64,000 bases of DNA from Flavisolibacter ginsengisoli DSM 18119 (GTDB lineage Bacteria > Bacteroidota > Bacteroidia > Chitinophagales > Chitinophagaceae): contig NZ_FQUU01000011.1 in NCBI RefSeq assembly GCF_900129295.1, positions 96,575 to 160,574 on the forward strand, in the 5' to 3' direction. The notes below the pieces were generated by a model. It did not search any database, was not told the DNA's origin, and worked only from the letters and a program-made list of their open reading frames with translations. Shown one piece after another: positions 17,708-26,863 of this stretch (positions are counted from its first letter, which is position 1; every line of letters begins with the position of its first letter). The position numbers and the translations under genes were made by a program.

Positions 17708-18985
17708 TCAATCATTTAACCGTGAATTAGTTTTAGTGTCCTGCATTGTCAGGTATACAATCAATGAAACCAGGATGCAAAACGATACATACCAATAGAA
17801 ATAAGATTCATTTCCCCGGTTTTTGAACCAAAGAGCTATGTATTCTGCAGTGCCGCCAAATATGGCCGTAGTAACAGCATAGGGCAGACCCACACCAAGG
17901 GTCCTGATGGCAGAAGGATACAATTCAGCTTTCACTATAGCATTGATGGAAGTATATCCACTTACGATAAAGAGCCCTGCCATAATGAATATAAAGGCAC
18001 CAGGAGCAGTAGTAGCCCTGCTCAAGCCAGATAACAGGGGCACGGTTAGTATAGAACCCATGATACCAAATCCTAACAGTAAAGGTTTACGTCCCATATG
18101 GTCTGATAACAAGCCAAATAGTGGTTGGACTAAAGCAAATACAAATAAGCTCGTGAAAGACACAAGTGTAGATTGTGATTTGGTTAAATGAACTGTATTG
18201 ACAAGGAATTTTTGCATATAAATGGAATAGGTATAAAATGCCACTGTTCCACCTAACGTCAATCCTATAACAGTCAGGATGGCTTTTGGATGCAGCAGGA
18301 GCATTTTGATTGTACCCCTGTCGTTTTCGTGGATGTTGATCTTTTTAAAATGATCAGTTTCCTGCAGGTTATTCCTGATATAAAAAGCAACCACAGAAAG
18401 TATGGCGCCAATAAAGAAAGGGATGCGCCATCCCCACTGCAACAGTTGTGATTCCGTAAGTATAAATTGTTGCAATATCAATTGAATCCCCAGGGCTATC
18501 AATTGACCGCCGATTAGTGTTACGTATTGAAAGCTGGAATAAAATCCTCTCCTGTGAGATTGGGCCATTTCGCTCAGGTAAGTAGCAGAACTTCCATATT
18601 CACCTCCCAGGCTTAAGCCTTGTACCATCCTGGCCAAAACCAATAAAACCGGGGCCGCCACGCCGATGGTATCATAACCAGGAATACAGGCAATAATCAA
18701 AGAACCCAATGACATTAATAATACAGAAATAGTCATTGAGGTCTTGCGTCCTTTTTGATCACCTATTGATCCAAACAACCATCCCCCAACAGGTCTCATA
18801 AAAAAACCAACCGCAAAAATGCCGGCTGAATTCAATAATTGCGCGGTAGGGCTGGAATGAGGGAAAAAATAGGGAGCGAAATAAATAGAAAATGCTGCAT
18901 AGGTATACCAGTCATACCATTCTACCAGATTTCCAACAGAGCCTCCAATAATTGCCTTTAACCTATTTGATGATACAACTTCCAT
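17708..18985 (-). CDS. MFS transporter, metabolite:H+ symporter (MHS) family
   Basis: A 425-aa, 12-helix permease of the KgtP/ProP/ShiA-like MHS group, which imports organic acids or osmolytes with protons. Diagnostic segments are GNLVEWYDWYTYAAFSIYF in helix 1, GFFMRPVGGWLFGSIGDQKGRK (loop 2-3) and LVLARMVQGLSLGGEYGSSA in helix 4. The substrate cannot be read from sequence. Monocistronic, upstream of and divergent from the S1/P1 nuclease gene. Confidence 0.88.
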   Translation of the reverse strand: MEVVSSNRLKAIIGGSVGNLVEWYDWYTYAAFSIYFAPYFFPHSSPTAQLLNSAGIFAVGFFMRPVGGWLFGSIGDQKGRKTSMTISVLLMSLGSLIIACIPGYDTIGVAAPVLLVLARMVQGLSLGGEYGSSATYLSEMAQSHRRGFYSSFQYVTLIGGQLIALGIQLILQQFILTESQLLQWGWRIPFFIGAILSVVAFYIRNNLQETDHFKKINIHENDRGTIKMLLLHPKAILTVIGLTLGGTVAFYTYSIYMQKFLVNTVHLTKSQSTLVSFTSLFVFALVQPLFGLLSDHMGRKPLLLGFGIMGSILTVPLLSGLSRATTAPGAFIFIMAGLFIVSGYTSINAIVKAELYPSAIRTLGVGLPYAVTTAIFGGTAEYIALWFKNRGNESYFYWYVSFCILVSLIVYLTMQDTKTNSRLND

Positions 18986-19154
18986 TCAGTATATAAACTT
19001 TGGCCAAAATAAGATTTATCCAGGTGAAACAAGGAAAGGCTATCAGGGAAATTGAAAAGTACAATGGCCTGTTTATCTTTCACCAGATGAATATAATAAG
19101 AGAATATTTATATAATATTAAAGAAGCAGTTGCAGGTAGCTTAGGGTAAACTTT

Positions 19155-19162
19155 TACTTTTG
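19155..19162 (+). promoter_or_regulatory. -7 element (TACTTTTG) upstream of the nuclease gene
   Basis: TACTTTTG fits the Bacteroidota TAnnTTTG element and lies 19 nt before the ATG at 19182. A TTG occurs about 22 nt upstream of it, slightly far from the ideal spacing. Confidence 0.45.
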
Positions 19163-19181
19163 CACCACTATTCATCTACCT

Positions 19182-19982
19182 ATGCGTAAAAAAATATCAG
19201 CCGTACTTCTTTTTATCAGCTTGTTTTGTTATCTGCCTATGAAATCCATGGCCTGGGGTATGTTAGGTCACAGGATCGTTGGAGGCATTGCTGAAAGTTA
19301 CCTGACAGCTAAAACAAGGTTGGCAATTCGTAATATATTAGGACATGAATCCATTGCGATGGCAAGTAACTGGGCGGACTTTATAAAATCTGATACCAGT
19401 TACCGCTATATCAGTCCCTGGCATTATGTAAATTTCGAAAAAGATCTTAGTTATGTTCAAATGCAGGACTACCTGAAAAAGGATACAGCTACGGATGCCT
19501 ATACAAAATTGAATTTCCTGGTGAAGGAGTTACAAAAAAAGAACCTTCAGAAAGACAAGAAGGTCATGTACCTCAAGTTGCTTATACATATTGCAGAAGA
19601 CATGAGTCAACCCTTGCATGTGAGCCCTGTAGGGACAACGGGTGGAAATGATATTAAATTGAATTGGTTCAATACACCCTCCAACCTGCATAGGGTCTGG
19701 GATGAACACCTTATCGAATACCAGCAGTTAAGCTATACCGAGTATATAAAGGCTATAAATTTTCCAACGGCCACTCAATTGAAAACCTGGAAAAAGCAAC
19801 CGCTTACTGAATGGTTGTATGATTCTTACAGCCAGGCCCAAAAAATTCAAGCGGAAATTTCAGGCACTAATCCAAGGTTGTCTTATGAATACAACTACAA
19901 TCATGTGCAGCAACTAAACGAACAATTACTGAAGGGTGGTATTCGCCTTGCTGGTTTGTTGAACCGCATTTTCGATAAATAA
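19182..19982 (+). CDS. S1/P1-type zinc-dependent nuclease, secreted
   Basis: Exported single-strand nuclease/3'-nucleotidase of the S1/P1 family (266 aa). The signal peptide ends MKSMA|WGMLGHRIVG, so the mature protein would begin with Trp, whose backbone is a zinc ligand in this family. Further zinc ligands are visible: SNWADFIKSD, PWHYVNF, LLIHIAEDMSQPLHVS and GGNDIKLNWFNTPSNLHRVWDEHLIE. It precedes an ASCH-domain gene by 10 nt, so the two are likely co-transcribed. Confidence 0.93.
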   Translation: MRKKISAVLLFISLFCYLPMKSMAWGMLGHRIVGGIAESYLTAKTRLAIRNILGHESIAMASNWADFIKSDTSYRYISPWHYVNFEKDLSYVQMQDYLKKDTATDAYTKLNFLVKELQKKNLQKDKKVMYLKLLIHIAEDMSQPLHVSPVGTTGGNDIKLNWFNTPSNLHRVWDEHLIEYQQLSYTEYIKAINFPTATQLKTWKKQPLTEWLYDSYSQAQKIQAEISGTNPRLSYEYNYNHVQQLNEQLLKGGIRLAGLLNRIFDK

Positions 19983-19992
19983 GATCCCGCCC

Positions 19993-20406
19993 ATGAAAGT
20001 GCTGAGTTTTTTGCAACCCTGGGCCAGTTTAACTGTTATGGGCTTGAAAAAACTGGAAACACGATCCTGGTCTACAAAGCATCGGGGAGATCTTTTGATC
20101 CATGCAAGCATGGGCCAGTCTGGAGCATTGCTGGCGCCGGAACCGCCATTTTCAAAATACATTACTGATTTTTCAAAATTACCCTTTGGGGCTATTATTG
20201 GGAAAGTACAACTCACCGACGTTATAAAAGTGGAATCATTGCATATGTCCGATGCCGTTATCAACCAATTAACAATGGAAGAAAGGGCTTTTGGGGATTA
20301 TAGCAATGGTAGATATGTTTGGGTGTTGGAGGAACCTTCGCTATTCAGTAACCCAATTTATATGAAAGGAACTTTAGGATTGTGGAATTATGAGCTGGAG
20401 ATATAG
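19993..20406 (+). CDS. ASCH-domain (PUA-like) protein
   Basis: A 137-aa cytoplasmic protein. The ASCH fold is indicated by MKVLSFLQPWASLTVMGLKKLETRSW and GDLLIHAS near the N-terminus, where a base-binding pocket is expected, and YVWVLEEPSLFSNPI towards the end. Such proteins are thought to bind RNA or modified nucleosides (some are acetylcytidine hydrolases). Located 10 nt after the nuclease gene, a pairing that hints at nucleic-acid turnover. Confidence 0.85.
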   Translation: MKVLSFLQPWASLTVMGLKKLETRSWSTKHRGDLLIHASMGQSGALLAPEPPFSKYITDFSKLPFGAIIGKVQLTDVIKVESLHMSDAVINQLTMEERAFGDYSNGRYVWVLEEPSLFSNPIYMKGTLGLWNYELEI

Positions 20407-20493
20407 CAACTCTCTTTTCAGAATTATGGAGAGCAATTTCAAATAATGTCAATGGTATTAAAATTGCTAAAACAATACAAAAAGCAAATAATT

Positions 20494-21057
20494 ATGAATA
20501 AAGCCCTTATGTTTTTAGTAGCCAGCCTGGTTTCAGTAGCAAGTATTGCCCAGCGGGGAAATGTTGAGTTGGGAATAAAAGGTGGGGTGAATCTTGCCGG
20601 TTATAATGGCAATATTAATAGCAATAGCTCAAGAACCGGTTTTCATGTCGGGGGGCTTATACATATTCACACCTTAAACCCCAGGCTGGCCATTCAACCA
20701 GAAATCGTGTTTTCAACACAGGGAGCAAGCTTTAATAATGGAACAGACAAAATAGATTATATCAATATTCCGTTCCTTCTTCAGTATTTAGGCAGAGGTG
20801 GACTAAGATTGGAAACGGGACCACAGGTAGGAGCACTCGTGTCGGCAAAATTTGAAGATAACGATGGGATAGAATATGATATTAAGAACCAGATCAAGCA
20901 AAGCGATTTGAGTTGGGCTTTTGGATTAGGATTTTTATCGCATACAGGGCTGGGTATCGACGCGAGGTATAACCTGGGGTTAAGCGATATAACCAAGGGC
21001 AGGGGAGATGTAAAAAATTCAGTATGGCAATTTGGATTGTTTTACCAGTTTCGCTAA
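20494..21057 (+). CDS. PorT-like outer-membrane beta-barrel protein
   Basis: A ~187-aa exported protein. I start at ATG 20494, which begins a clean signal peptide (MNKALMFLVASLVSVASIAQ); the upstream ATG at 20446 would add 16 charged residues. The body has alternating beta strands (VELGIKGGVNLAGYNGN, FHVGGLIHIHTL, LRLETGPQVGALVSAKF) and ends in Phe-Arg (FGLFYQFR), typical of small outer-membrane barrels of this phylum. No substrate can be assigned. Confidence 0.8.
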   Translation: MNKALMFLVASLVSVASIAQRGNVELGIKGGVNLAGYNGNINSNSSRTGFHVGGLIHIHTLNPRLAIQPEIVFSTQGASFNNGTDKIDYINIPFLLQYLGRGGLRLETGPQVGALVSAKFEDNDGIEYDIKNQIKQSDLSWAFGLGFLSHTGLGIDARYNLGLSDITKGRGDVKNSVWQFGLFYQFR

Positions 21058-21075
21058 TCAAAAAAATTATGTTTT

Positions 21076-21261
21076 ATGATCAAGAATGATAAAAAATCTA
21101 ATGACAACAGTGAAAACAAATCCACTGAAGATCATATCAATCATGATAAGCACAATCCATTTAAGGATATTGAAGGCAATGAAAATGAAGGGGAACCTAC
21201 ACCGGATGAAGAAGCTAAAGCAGAGCAAGAGCGGAAAGAAACATTAACTGAAAGAGACTAA
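21076..21261 (+). CDS. Small acidic hydrophilic protein
   Basis: A 61-aa, very charged protein (Asn, Asp, Glu and Lys dominate; PTPDEEAKAEQERKETLTERD at the end), probably disordered. No family recognised. It lies 18 nt behind the barrel gene in the same direction, so it is plausibly co-transcribed and stress-related, but that is inference only. Confidence 0.55.
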   Translation: MIKNDKKSNDNSENKSTEDHINHDKHNPFKDIEGNENEGEPTPDEEAKAEQERKETLTERD

Positions 21262-21284
21262 AGTAGGGTACAGCAAAAAGGAAA

Positions 21285-21497
21285 TTACAAACCCTGGTAA
21301 CCTCCGCCGTTATCGTCAAAAGAAAATCTTCTGCTTATTCTCTGGCTGAGCTCGTTAAATTTCATCGCAGTAAATTCCATGATCCTGAAGTTATTCATAC
21401 TGTTTTCCATTTCAGGATAACTGGCTTGTAAAAACTCGGAGATTGTTATTGCCCTGGCGGGTAATACTATTTGTTGCTTGCTGTTTATATTTTTCAT
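21285..21497 (-). CDS. Hypothetical small protein
   Basis: A 70-aa product from the ATG at 21497; an upstream ATG at 21545 would add 16 unlikely residues. Sequence is soluble (ITISEFLQASYPEMENSMNNFRIMEF), ending in a Gly-rich tail (FDDNGGGYQGL). No domain recognised. Converges with the small acidic protein gene. Confidence 0.45.
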   Translation of the reverse strand: MKNINSKQQIVLPARAITISEFLQASYPEMENSMNNFRIMEFTAMKFNELSQRISRRFSFDDNGGGYQGL

Positions 21498-21545
21498 AAT
21501 AATTAAATTCAGGTTAGGGAAACAGGAGAAGTACCAGTGATCCAT

Positions 21546-22178
21546 TAAAATATCCGCGCTGCAGTTGTGATTATTTATTCTGTTGTAAAAATAATAAGGA
21601 GGCCATGTCCTTAAAACCGAATCTTACATTCCTTTACAATACCGAAGCATGCAAGTAACACCTGGAACCCTTATTGGCAAAGGATTTTAAGCTATTTTCC
21701 TACGATGCCCAATTTCTTTTAGTAAAGGTTTTCAAATAAGGGTTTTAACATAATTTAAATATCCTTGCTAATTGTACAGTTAATTAAAGGATTTGTACAA
21801 GCAAAAAAAACCCACTGTAGAAACAGCGGGCGCTAACGATTGCTTGCTATATGAATAGAGAAACTTTAGATCAAATTTGAGAAGGCTAATTCTGAATTTA
21901 TTAAAACATAAACCTTCTTATTCTTTCTTTACGGTGTAAAAATAAAATAGCAGTAGATGTACACTTGGTCAAATTATGGAAGGAAATACAATGTTGAAGT
22001 GGCGGGTCAAAATTTAAAACCATTGCCTGTACTGCATTCCATGGAAAATAATCTACGATGCCCAACCCTGTTATGTATTAATAATAACTTCATTGAATAA
22101 AAGGCTGCCCAAGCGTCAAAAAAGATGCTTTCACAGTAAAATATCTGCTATATTCTAATTACAACTTAAAATCAAGAA
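21546..22178. other. Intergenic region with an orphan minus-strand terminator
   Basis: About 630 nt without a credible protein gene. The clear element is a minus-strand terminator hairpin at 21803-21830, listed separately. The AT-rich DNA between it and 22178 shows no open frame on the minus strand, so a short non-coding transcript is possible. Confidence 0.5.
21803..21830 (-). terminator. Orphan intrinsic terminator
   Basis: Stem CCCACTGT (21811-21818) / ACAGCGGG (21823-21830), with one non-Watson-Crick position, followed on the minus strand by eight T residues. No minus-strand gene ends just before it. Confidence 0.7.
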
Positions 22179-23225
22179 ATGAATCCCATTAGAACTGCTA
22201 TTCTTTCCTATGGCATGAGTGGAAAGCTCTTCCATGCACCATTCTTGCATGTGCATCCTGGTTTTGAATTATGTGGTGTATGGGAAAGAACTAAGAATGA
22301 AGCCATTGAAAAATACCCGGAAATAGTAACCTTCCGCTCCTTAGAAGAACTTCTTTCCGATAATTCGATAGAATTGGTTATTGTTAATACACCAAACATT
22401 ACTCATTTTGAATATGCCAGGCAGGCTCTTCTGGCAGGTAAGCATGTAATAGTTGAAAAACCATTTACAGTTACAGCTGATGAGGCAGAACAGTTAATTA
22501 TCCTGGCTAACGAGAAGAAAAAACTGCTATCGGTTTACCACAACCGCCGATTTGATAGTGATTATAAAACGATCAAAAAAGTACTTAACGAAGGGATAAT
22601 TGGCCATATCAATGAAGCAGAGTTTCATTTTGACAGGTTTAGAAATGAGTTAAGTCCCAAAACTCATAAAGAGGTAGCTGTAAAAGGTACGGGAGCCTTG
22701 TACGATCTTGGATCACACCTTATAGACCAGGCACTACAGTTATTTGGTATCCCGGAAGCAGTATTTGCTGATATAAGGATGATCAGAACCAATTCGCAGG
22801 TAGATGATTATTTTGAATTGCTATTGTATTATAATGATAAAAGAGTGCGATTAAAAGCCAACTACCTGGTCAGGGAGCCTCTGCCGGGTTATATCATCCA
22901 TGGATCAAAAGGAAGCTTTATAAAGCAAAGAACAGATGTGCAGGAAAAAGCGCTACTGCAAAATATTTTACCAGAAAGCCCGGGCTGGGGAGTTGAACCA
23001 GGAACCGAAAAAGGTTTGCTGCATACAGAAATAAACGGTAAGGTTGTACGGGAGCAGGTAGCTTCGCTTACTGGAAACTATATGGAATATTATAATAGTA
23101 TTTATGATGCTTTAAGAAACAATAAAGATGCTCCTGTAGCCCCCCTGGATGGCTTGCAAGTGATCCGGGTCATTGAGGCTGCCTTTGAAAGCAATGCCAA
23201 AAGATCTGTTGTACCATTGACTTAA
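22179..23225 (+). CDS. Gfo/Idh/MocA-family NAD(P)-dependent oxidoreductase
   Basis: A 348-aa cytoplasmic oxidoreductase that probably acts on a sugar or inositol derivative. The N-terminal Rossmann region (AILSYGMSGKLFHAPFLHVHP) is of the YdgJ-like subgroup. The conserved EKPF dinucleotide-site motif (HVIVEKPFTVTADEAE) lies near residue 95, and the catalytic-region GTGALYDLGSHLIDQALQLF near 170. Substrate unknown. Separate from the MFS gene downstream, which has its own -7 element. Confidence 0.92.
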   Translation: MNPIRTAILSYGMSGKLFHAPFLHVHPGFELCGVWERTKNEAIEKYPEIVTFRSLEELLSDNSIELVIVNTPNITHFEYARQALLAGKHVIVEKPFTVTADEAEQLIILANEKKKLLSVYHNRRFDSDYKTIKKVLNEGIIGHINEAEFHFDRFRNELSPKTHKEVAVKGTGALYDLGSHLIDQALQLFGIPEAVFADIRMIRTNSQVDDYFELLLYYNDKRVRLKANYLVREPLPGYIIHGSKGSFIKQRTDVQEKALLQNILPESPGWGVEPGTEKGLLHTEINGKVVREQVASLTGNYMEYYNSIYDALRNNKDAPVAPLDGLQVIRVIEAAFESNAKRSVVPLT

Positions 23226-23294
23226 TATCCTGTATCCATTTCACTCTTTTTTCGTTTCATTCCATCATTTGCAATGTTGGGGTAACTGGTGCCT

Positions 23295-23302
23295 TACATT
23301 TG
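23295..23302 (+). promoter_or_regulatory. -7 element (TACATTTG) of the MFS gene
   Basis: TACATTTG fits TAnnTTTG. It overlaps a TTG (23300) that would otherwise extend the reading frame, which supports the ATG at 23312 as the true start. Confidence 0.45.
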
Positions 23303-23311
23303 CAGGCTTAT

Positions 23312-24505
23312 ATGAGAACAGACACACTCAAGCCCTGGCAGGTATTATTTATGGCGCTATGCACGGGATTGATCGTTGCTAATATATATTATTGCCAGCC
23401 CCTGGTAGTTTTGATAAGCAAGGAATTTGGAGTGGCCGAAAGCAAGGCCGGCACCATTACTTTTTTCACCCAGATAGGCTATGCCCTTGGCTTGTTATTA
23501 TTTGTGCCCCTTGGTGACATGCTGGAAAAGAGAAAACAGATCATTTTTACAACCTCGCTAGCAGTTGCCGCTTTGATCATGGCAGCATTGTCATCTTCAT
23601 TGCTGATGCTAAATATTGCCGCTGTCCTTATAGGATCTACTTCCATTGTACCACAATTAATCCTTCCGCTTGCCGCCCACCTTTCGCCCGTTCACAAAAG
23701 AGGAAAGATCATAGGAACTGTTATGAGCGGTTTATTGATCGGCATCCTATTATCCAGATCATTTAGCGGTTTTATTGGTGCCTGGCTGGGATGGAGATCT
23801 ATGTTCTGGATAGCAGCTGTCATTACCTCAGTTTTATTGGTAGCCATGAGCTTGATTTTTCCGAAGGCTGAACCACAGTTTTCAGGGACATACGGTTTAC
23901 TGGTGAAGTCACTTGTCACGTTAATTAAAAAAGAACCCATACTTAGGGAAGCATCAATAATTAATGCGCTTACCTTTTCATCCTTTGGCATATTCTGGAC
24001 AACAATGGTTCTATACCTTTCCAATGCACCTTTTCATTTCCAGTCAGACAAGATAGGGTTGTTTGGCCTTGCCGCCGTGGCCGGAGCCCTGATCGCGCCG
24101 TTAATAGGAGGGACTGCAGATAAGGGCAATCCAAGAGTGACCATTGGTTATGGACTAGTGATAATTGGTGGTGCTTTTATTTGTTTTTATACTATAGGAA
24201 CAACTGTTGCGGGGATGGTGGTTGGTATCATACTACTGGACCTGGGACAGCAATCTGTGCATGTGTCAAACCAGGCAAGGGTGTATGCCCTACAGCCTGC
24301 TGCCCGAAACCGCCTGAATACGGTTTTCATGACTGTTAGCTTCATCGGAACATCCCTGGGATCGGCTATAGGTTTGTGGGCCTGGGACAGGGCTCAATGG
24401 AATGGAATATGTGCAGTAGGAGCAGTGTCAGTAACACTTGCATTAATAGTTTATGGAGTAACCTACAAGGGCAAACGCATGGCTATTACCGGCACTTCCA
24501 AATAA
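23312..24505 (+). CDS. MFS transporter (YnfM/AraJ-like, drug or sugar efflux)
   Basis: A 397-aa, 12-helix permease. Helix 1 reads VLFMALCTGLIVANIYYCQPLV, followed by the TFFTQIGYALGLLLFVPLGDMLEKRK signature of the loop 2-3 motif. LIGSTSIVPQLILPLAAHLSP is typical of this efflux subgroup. Substrate unknown. Converges with the rhodanese gene, 13 nt apart. Confidence 0.85.
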   Translation: MRTDTLKPWQVLFMALCTGLIVANIYYCQPLVVLISKEFGVAESKAGTITFFTQIGYALGLLLFVPLGDMLEKRKQIIFTTSLAVAALIMAALSSSLLMLNIAAVLIGSTSIVPQLILPLAAHLSPVHKRGKIIGTVMSGLLIGILLSRSFSGFIGAWLGWRSMFWIAAVITSVLLVAMSLIFPKAEPQFSGTYGLLVKSLVTLIKKEPILREASIINALTFSSFGIFWTTMVLYLSNAPFHFQSDKIGLFGLAAVAGALIAPLIGGTADKGNPRVTIGYGLVIIGGAFICFYTIGTTVAGMVVGIILLDLGQQSVHVSNQARVYALQPAARNRLNTVFMTVSFIGTSLGSAIGLWAWDRAQWNGICAVGAVSVTLALIVYGVTYKGKRMAITGTSK

Positions 24506-24518
24506 GATCAAGGATTCA

Positions 24519-24881
24519 TTATTGTTCAACAGCGGCTCCTGCATCTTTCCATGCTCTCCAGCCACCGGCCATAGAAAATACGTTGGTGTAGCCCATCTTC
24601 TGAAGATTATAAGCTGATAGCACACTGCGGAATCCACCTCCGCAATACAAAATTAGTTCAGCGCTTTTATTGGGTATCTTTTCTATAATATCTCTTTCAA
24701 TGATGCCCCTTCCAAGGTGAATGGCATTCGTTGCATGACCCGCTTCCCATTCATTATCCTCTCTTACATCTATCAGCAAAGCTCCGCCATGTTGTTGCTG
24801 CTGTGCTTCTTCCACAGATACTTCTTTTACCTGGCCTTTTACTTCATCCACTAATTGCAGGAACTCGGGTGAGTGTTTCAT
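24519..24881 (-). CDS. Single-domain rhodanese-like protein
   Basis: A 120-aa sulfurtransferase-fold protein. Active-site loop CGGGFRS with Cys80 (LILYCGGGFRSVLSAYNLQKMG) and the substrate-domain signature LLIDVREDNEWEAGHATNAIHLGRG are both intact. No signal peptide, so it is cytosolic and probably handles persulfide sulfur. Its start lies 230 nt from the divergent gene at 25111. Confidence 0.92.
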   Translation of the reverse strand: MKHSPEFLQLVDEVKGQVKEVSVEEAQQQQHGGALLIDVREDNEWEAGHATNAIHLGRGIIERDIIEKIPNKSAELILYCGGGFRSVLSAYNLQKMGYTNVFSMAGGWRAWKDAGAAVEQ

Positions 24882-25110
24882 TCAAATGGGGTTTAACTAT
24901 TACAAATCCTTGATAAAATTTCCTTACAAAGGTAGCATTTGCCGGTGTTAATAATTTAGGCTGAGCCTTGCGTTTATCCCTGGTACATAACTGGTAAATA
25001 TCTGTAAAGCACCTTTCATCCATCTTATCTATAGCACAATCAAAAAAGGAATAACTTAATGATACCGCCACTACTTTTCTACCTGGGAATAACTCATAAA
25101 ACACCTGCTA

Positions 25111-25446
25111 ATGCGAATGATACTATTATTCCTGGTATTTCCTTTAATGATAAATGCCCAGGTAAACCGCTCTGCCAGCCAACTGGCACAGGAGAATATC
25201 CAGGATTACCTGAGATCTAAGCTCTTCAAAGACCAACCTTATCATCCCGAAAGTTTTGGTGAGCTTAAGCCCCTTAAGGAAGATCATTCTGAAACTTCAT
25301 GGATCATGGAACATAAATTCCAGGTGGCTGAAAAGGTGAATAAGGGAAGTTTGAAACCTGTTTCTTTAGATAACCATGAATACTGGTTCTTTTTTTTCCT
25401 GGACAAAAAAATGCGCGTCGTCAAAGCAGAGAGCATCCAACAATAA
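25111..25446 (+). CDS. Hypothetical small secreted protein
   Basis: A 111-aa protein with a short signal peptide (MILLFLVFPLMINAQ) and a soluble body (NIQDYLRSKLFKDQPYHPESFGELKPL, YWFFFFLDKKMRVVKAESI) that looks like a small alpha/beta domain. Similar short exported proteins occur in this phylum, but I cannot name a family. It is isolated between the rhodanese gene and a long intergenic region. Confidence 0.65.
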   Translation: MRMILLFLVFPLMINAQVNRSASQLAQENIQDYLRSKLFKDQPYHPESFGELKPLKEDHSETSWIMEHKFQVAEKVNKGSLKPVSLDNHEYWFFFFLDKKMRVVKAESIQQ

Positions 25447-26068
25447 CCTCCTTACTAAGGTTGAATAACTCTATTTGTTTAACCCAGTTTTGCTTTACTA
25501 AAGCAACTTAATCGGTGTGCAAATCAAAGGCATTCACACCTTTCATTTAAAACCATAATTACTTCATGGAATTTATCCGGAAACCAGGTAAAAGTTGTTT
25601 GGTGCAGTGCGCGGAAATAACCCAAATTGCTTACAAAGCAATAGATATTCCAAACATATTTCATACATCAGCCATAGATGTCCCGAGGATAAGCCGACTC
25701 TATAAGTGTCGGCTTATCCTCGGCTTATCCTCGGGATATCCTCGGGATATCTTCGGGATATCTCCCTTTTTCCAATAAGGAAATTTGGGCTGGATTTGAC
25801 AATTTTTGTACAGGATTTTATTCCGGAAGACAGTTATTCTACCGCAACGCGATAGATGTCGTTCAAGAGAAAATATTTGTAAATAGTTGGAAATAAAGCT
25901 TTGAATGATCTAATTGCATTTTTAAAAACCAGGTTATTTATAAGCCGTAAATAATAAGTTCTCTTTTACCAGATAAAAAAGGATGAAAAGGACTCTCTTT
26001 CTGGAGAGCTAGCGGCATTTTTAATTGCATAATGCCTGGTAAAGAAGACCCTGATGGAAAGTAATTTC
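25447..26068. other. Intergenic region carrying a palindromic tandem-repeat element
   Basis: About 620 nt without a believable gene. A 71-codon frame at 25566-25778 runs through the repeat and is rejected. The feature of note is the 11-bp repeat cluster at 25677-25764. Confidence 0.6.
25677..25764. repeat. 16-bp inverted repeat followed by 11-bp tandem repeats
   Basis: CCGAGGATAAGCCGAC (25683-25698) is perfectly inverted at 25708-25723, with a 9-nt spacer. The right arm opens a tandem series of 11-mers: CTTATCCTCGG (25713-25723 and 25724-25734), GATATCCTCGG (25735-25745), GATATCTTCGG (25746-25756) and a partial GATATCTCC. A diverged inverted unit (GATGTCCCGAGG) flanks the left arm. Confidence 0.9.
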
Positions 26069-26563
26069 CTAATCATATTTTATTGCCGGGTATCCCAGGA
26101 GCCTGCGCCATAATGCCAGTTGACCGATCATATTGGCTTCCCTGTAAATGGTGAAACTGATTAAATCATAATAGGTCATTTTCATTCCACCCGTATCCAC
26201 CTCGCTATTCAGCTTTTGATCATCAATGCTCACCAGCGCATGGCGTGCTTCAGGTGTAATACGTTCCCAATCCTTAAGGTATTCATCATTGGTTGGATAT
26301 TGCACTCCTGGCTGTATACCCTTATTGTTTTTAAACAGGTCTTCGCCGGTTTGTCTCTGACCAGTTCCTGTTTCAGAAGCCATTAAAAAACGTTGTTGAA
26401 CTAATGCACCCGCCAGCCATGCAGGATGATTAGCCTGTGTATTCAACCTGTTATGCATATTTTCTGCTGAAATCCCATCTAATGCTTTAGCAAAAAAGGT
26501 TGTATGATAATCAAATAGAGTAAGAAACCCCTGCATCCTTGTACTGGCTGTATTCTTTTCCAT
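26069..26563 (-). CDS. DinB-like four-helix protein
   Basis: A 164-aa protein with the helical layout and sequence feel of the DinB/YfiT superfamily: LFDYHTTFFAKALDGISAENMHNRL in helix 1, NHPAWLAGALVQQRFLM in helix 2 and REANMIGQLALWRRLLGYPA in helix 4. The canonical three-His metal site is incomplete (REANMIGQ where a His is usual), so metal binding is doubtful. No signal peptide; monocistronic. Confidence 0.65.
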   Translation of the reverse strand: MEKNTASTRMQGFLTLFDYHTTFFAKALDGISAENMHNRLNTQANHPAWLAGALVQQRFLMASETGTGQRQTGEDLFKNNKGIQPGVQYPTNDEYLKDWERITPEARHALVSIDDQKLNSEVDTGGMKMTYYDLISFTIYREANMIGQLALWRRLLGYPAIKYD

Positions 26564-26863
26564 TCTAATTCTTGTTATATAATATAAAAGTACGTTGGTT
26601 ATGATAAATTTTCTTTATCCTGGTTGATGCTTGTAAGCATATAAATCCTTAAATCAGTTATTTTATTTAGACATGATTATATAAAGAAAGGCATGCTAAA
26701 ACCGGCTTTAGGTAAACCCAGCGAAACGGAAAACTGCAATGTTAGAATGGTGGAAGCTCCAAAGACTGATAAAAAAAGGAAACAGAATCAATAACAAAGG
26801 CTCCTTTAAAGGGAAGGAGCATTTGTTGAATTATATATTTAAGCTACCCTTGCAATTAGTAAT
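26564..26863. other. Intergenic region
   Basis: 300 nt between two minus-strand genes. It holds a probable terminator hairpin (26800-26820). A 64-codon plus-strand frame from 26739 runs into the next gene and is not credible. Confidence 0.5.
26800..26820 (-). terminator. Possible terminator of the second DUF5602-like gene
   Basis: Stem GCTCCTT (26800-26806) / AAGGAGC (26814-26820), 44 nt past the stop codon, followed on the minus strand by a weak T-rich stretch. Confidence 0.4.

Noticed and set aside
24844..25104. 86-codon minus-strand frame overlapping the 5' end of the rhodanese gene
   Set aside because: It overlaps a clear gene in another frame by 38 nt, has no recognisable domain, and the intergenic space there is better explained as promoter DNA for two divergent genes.
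25566..25778. 70-codon plus-strand frame through the 11-bp repeat array
   Set aside because: Much of it is translated repeat sequence; composition is not protein-like and no start signal is evident.
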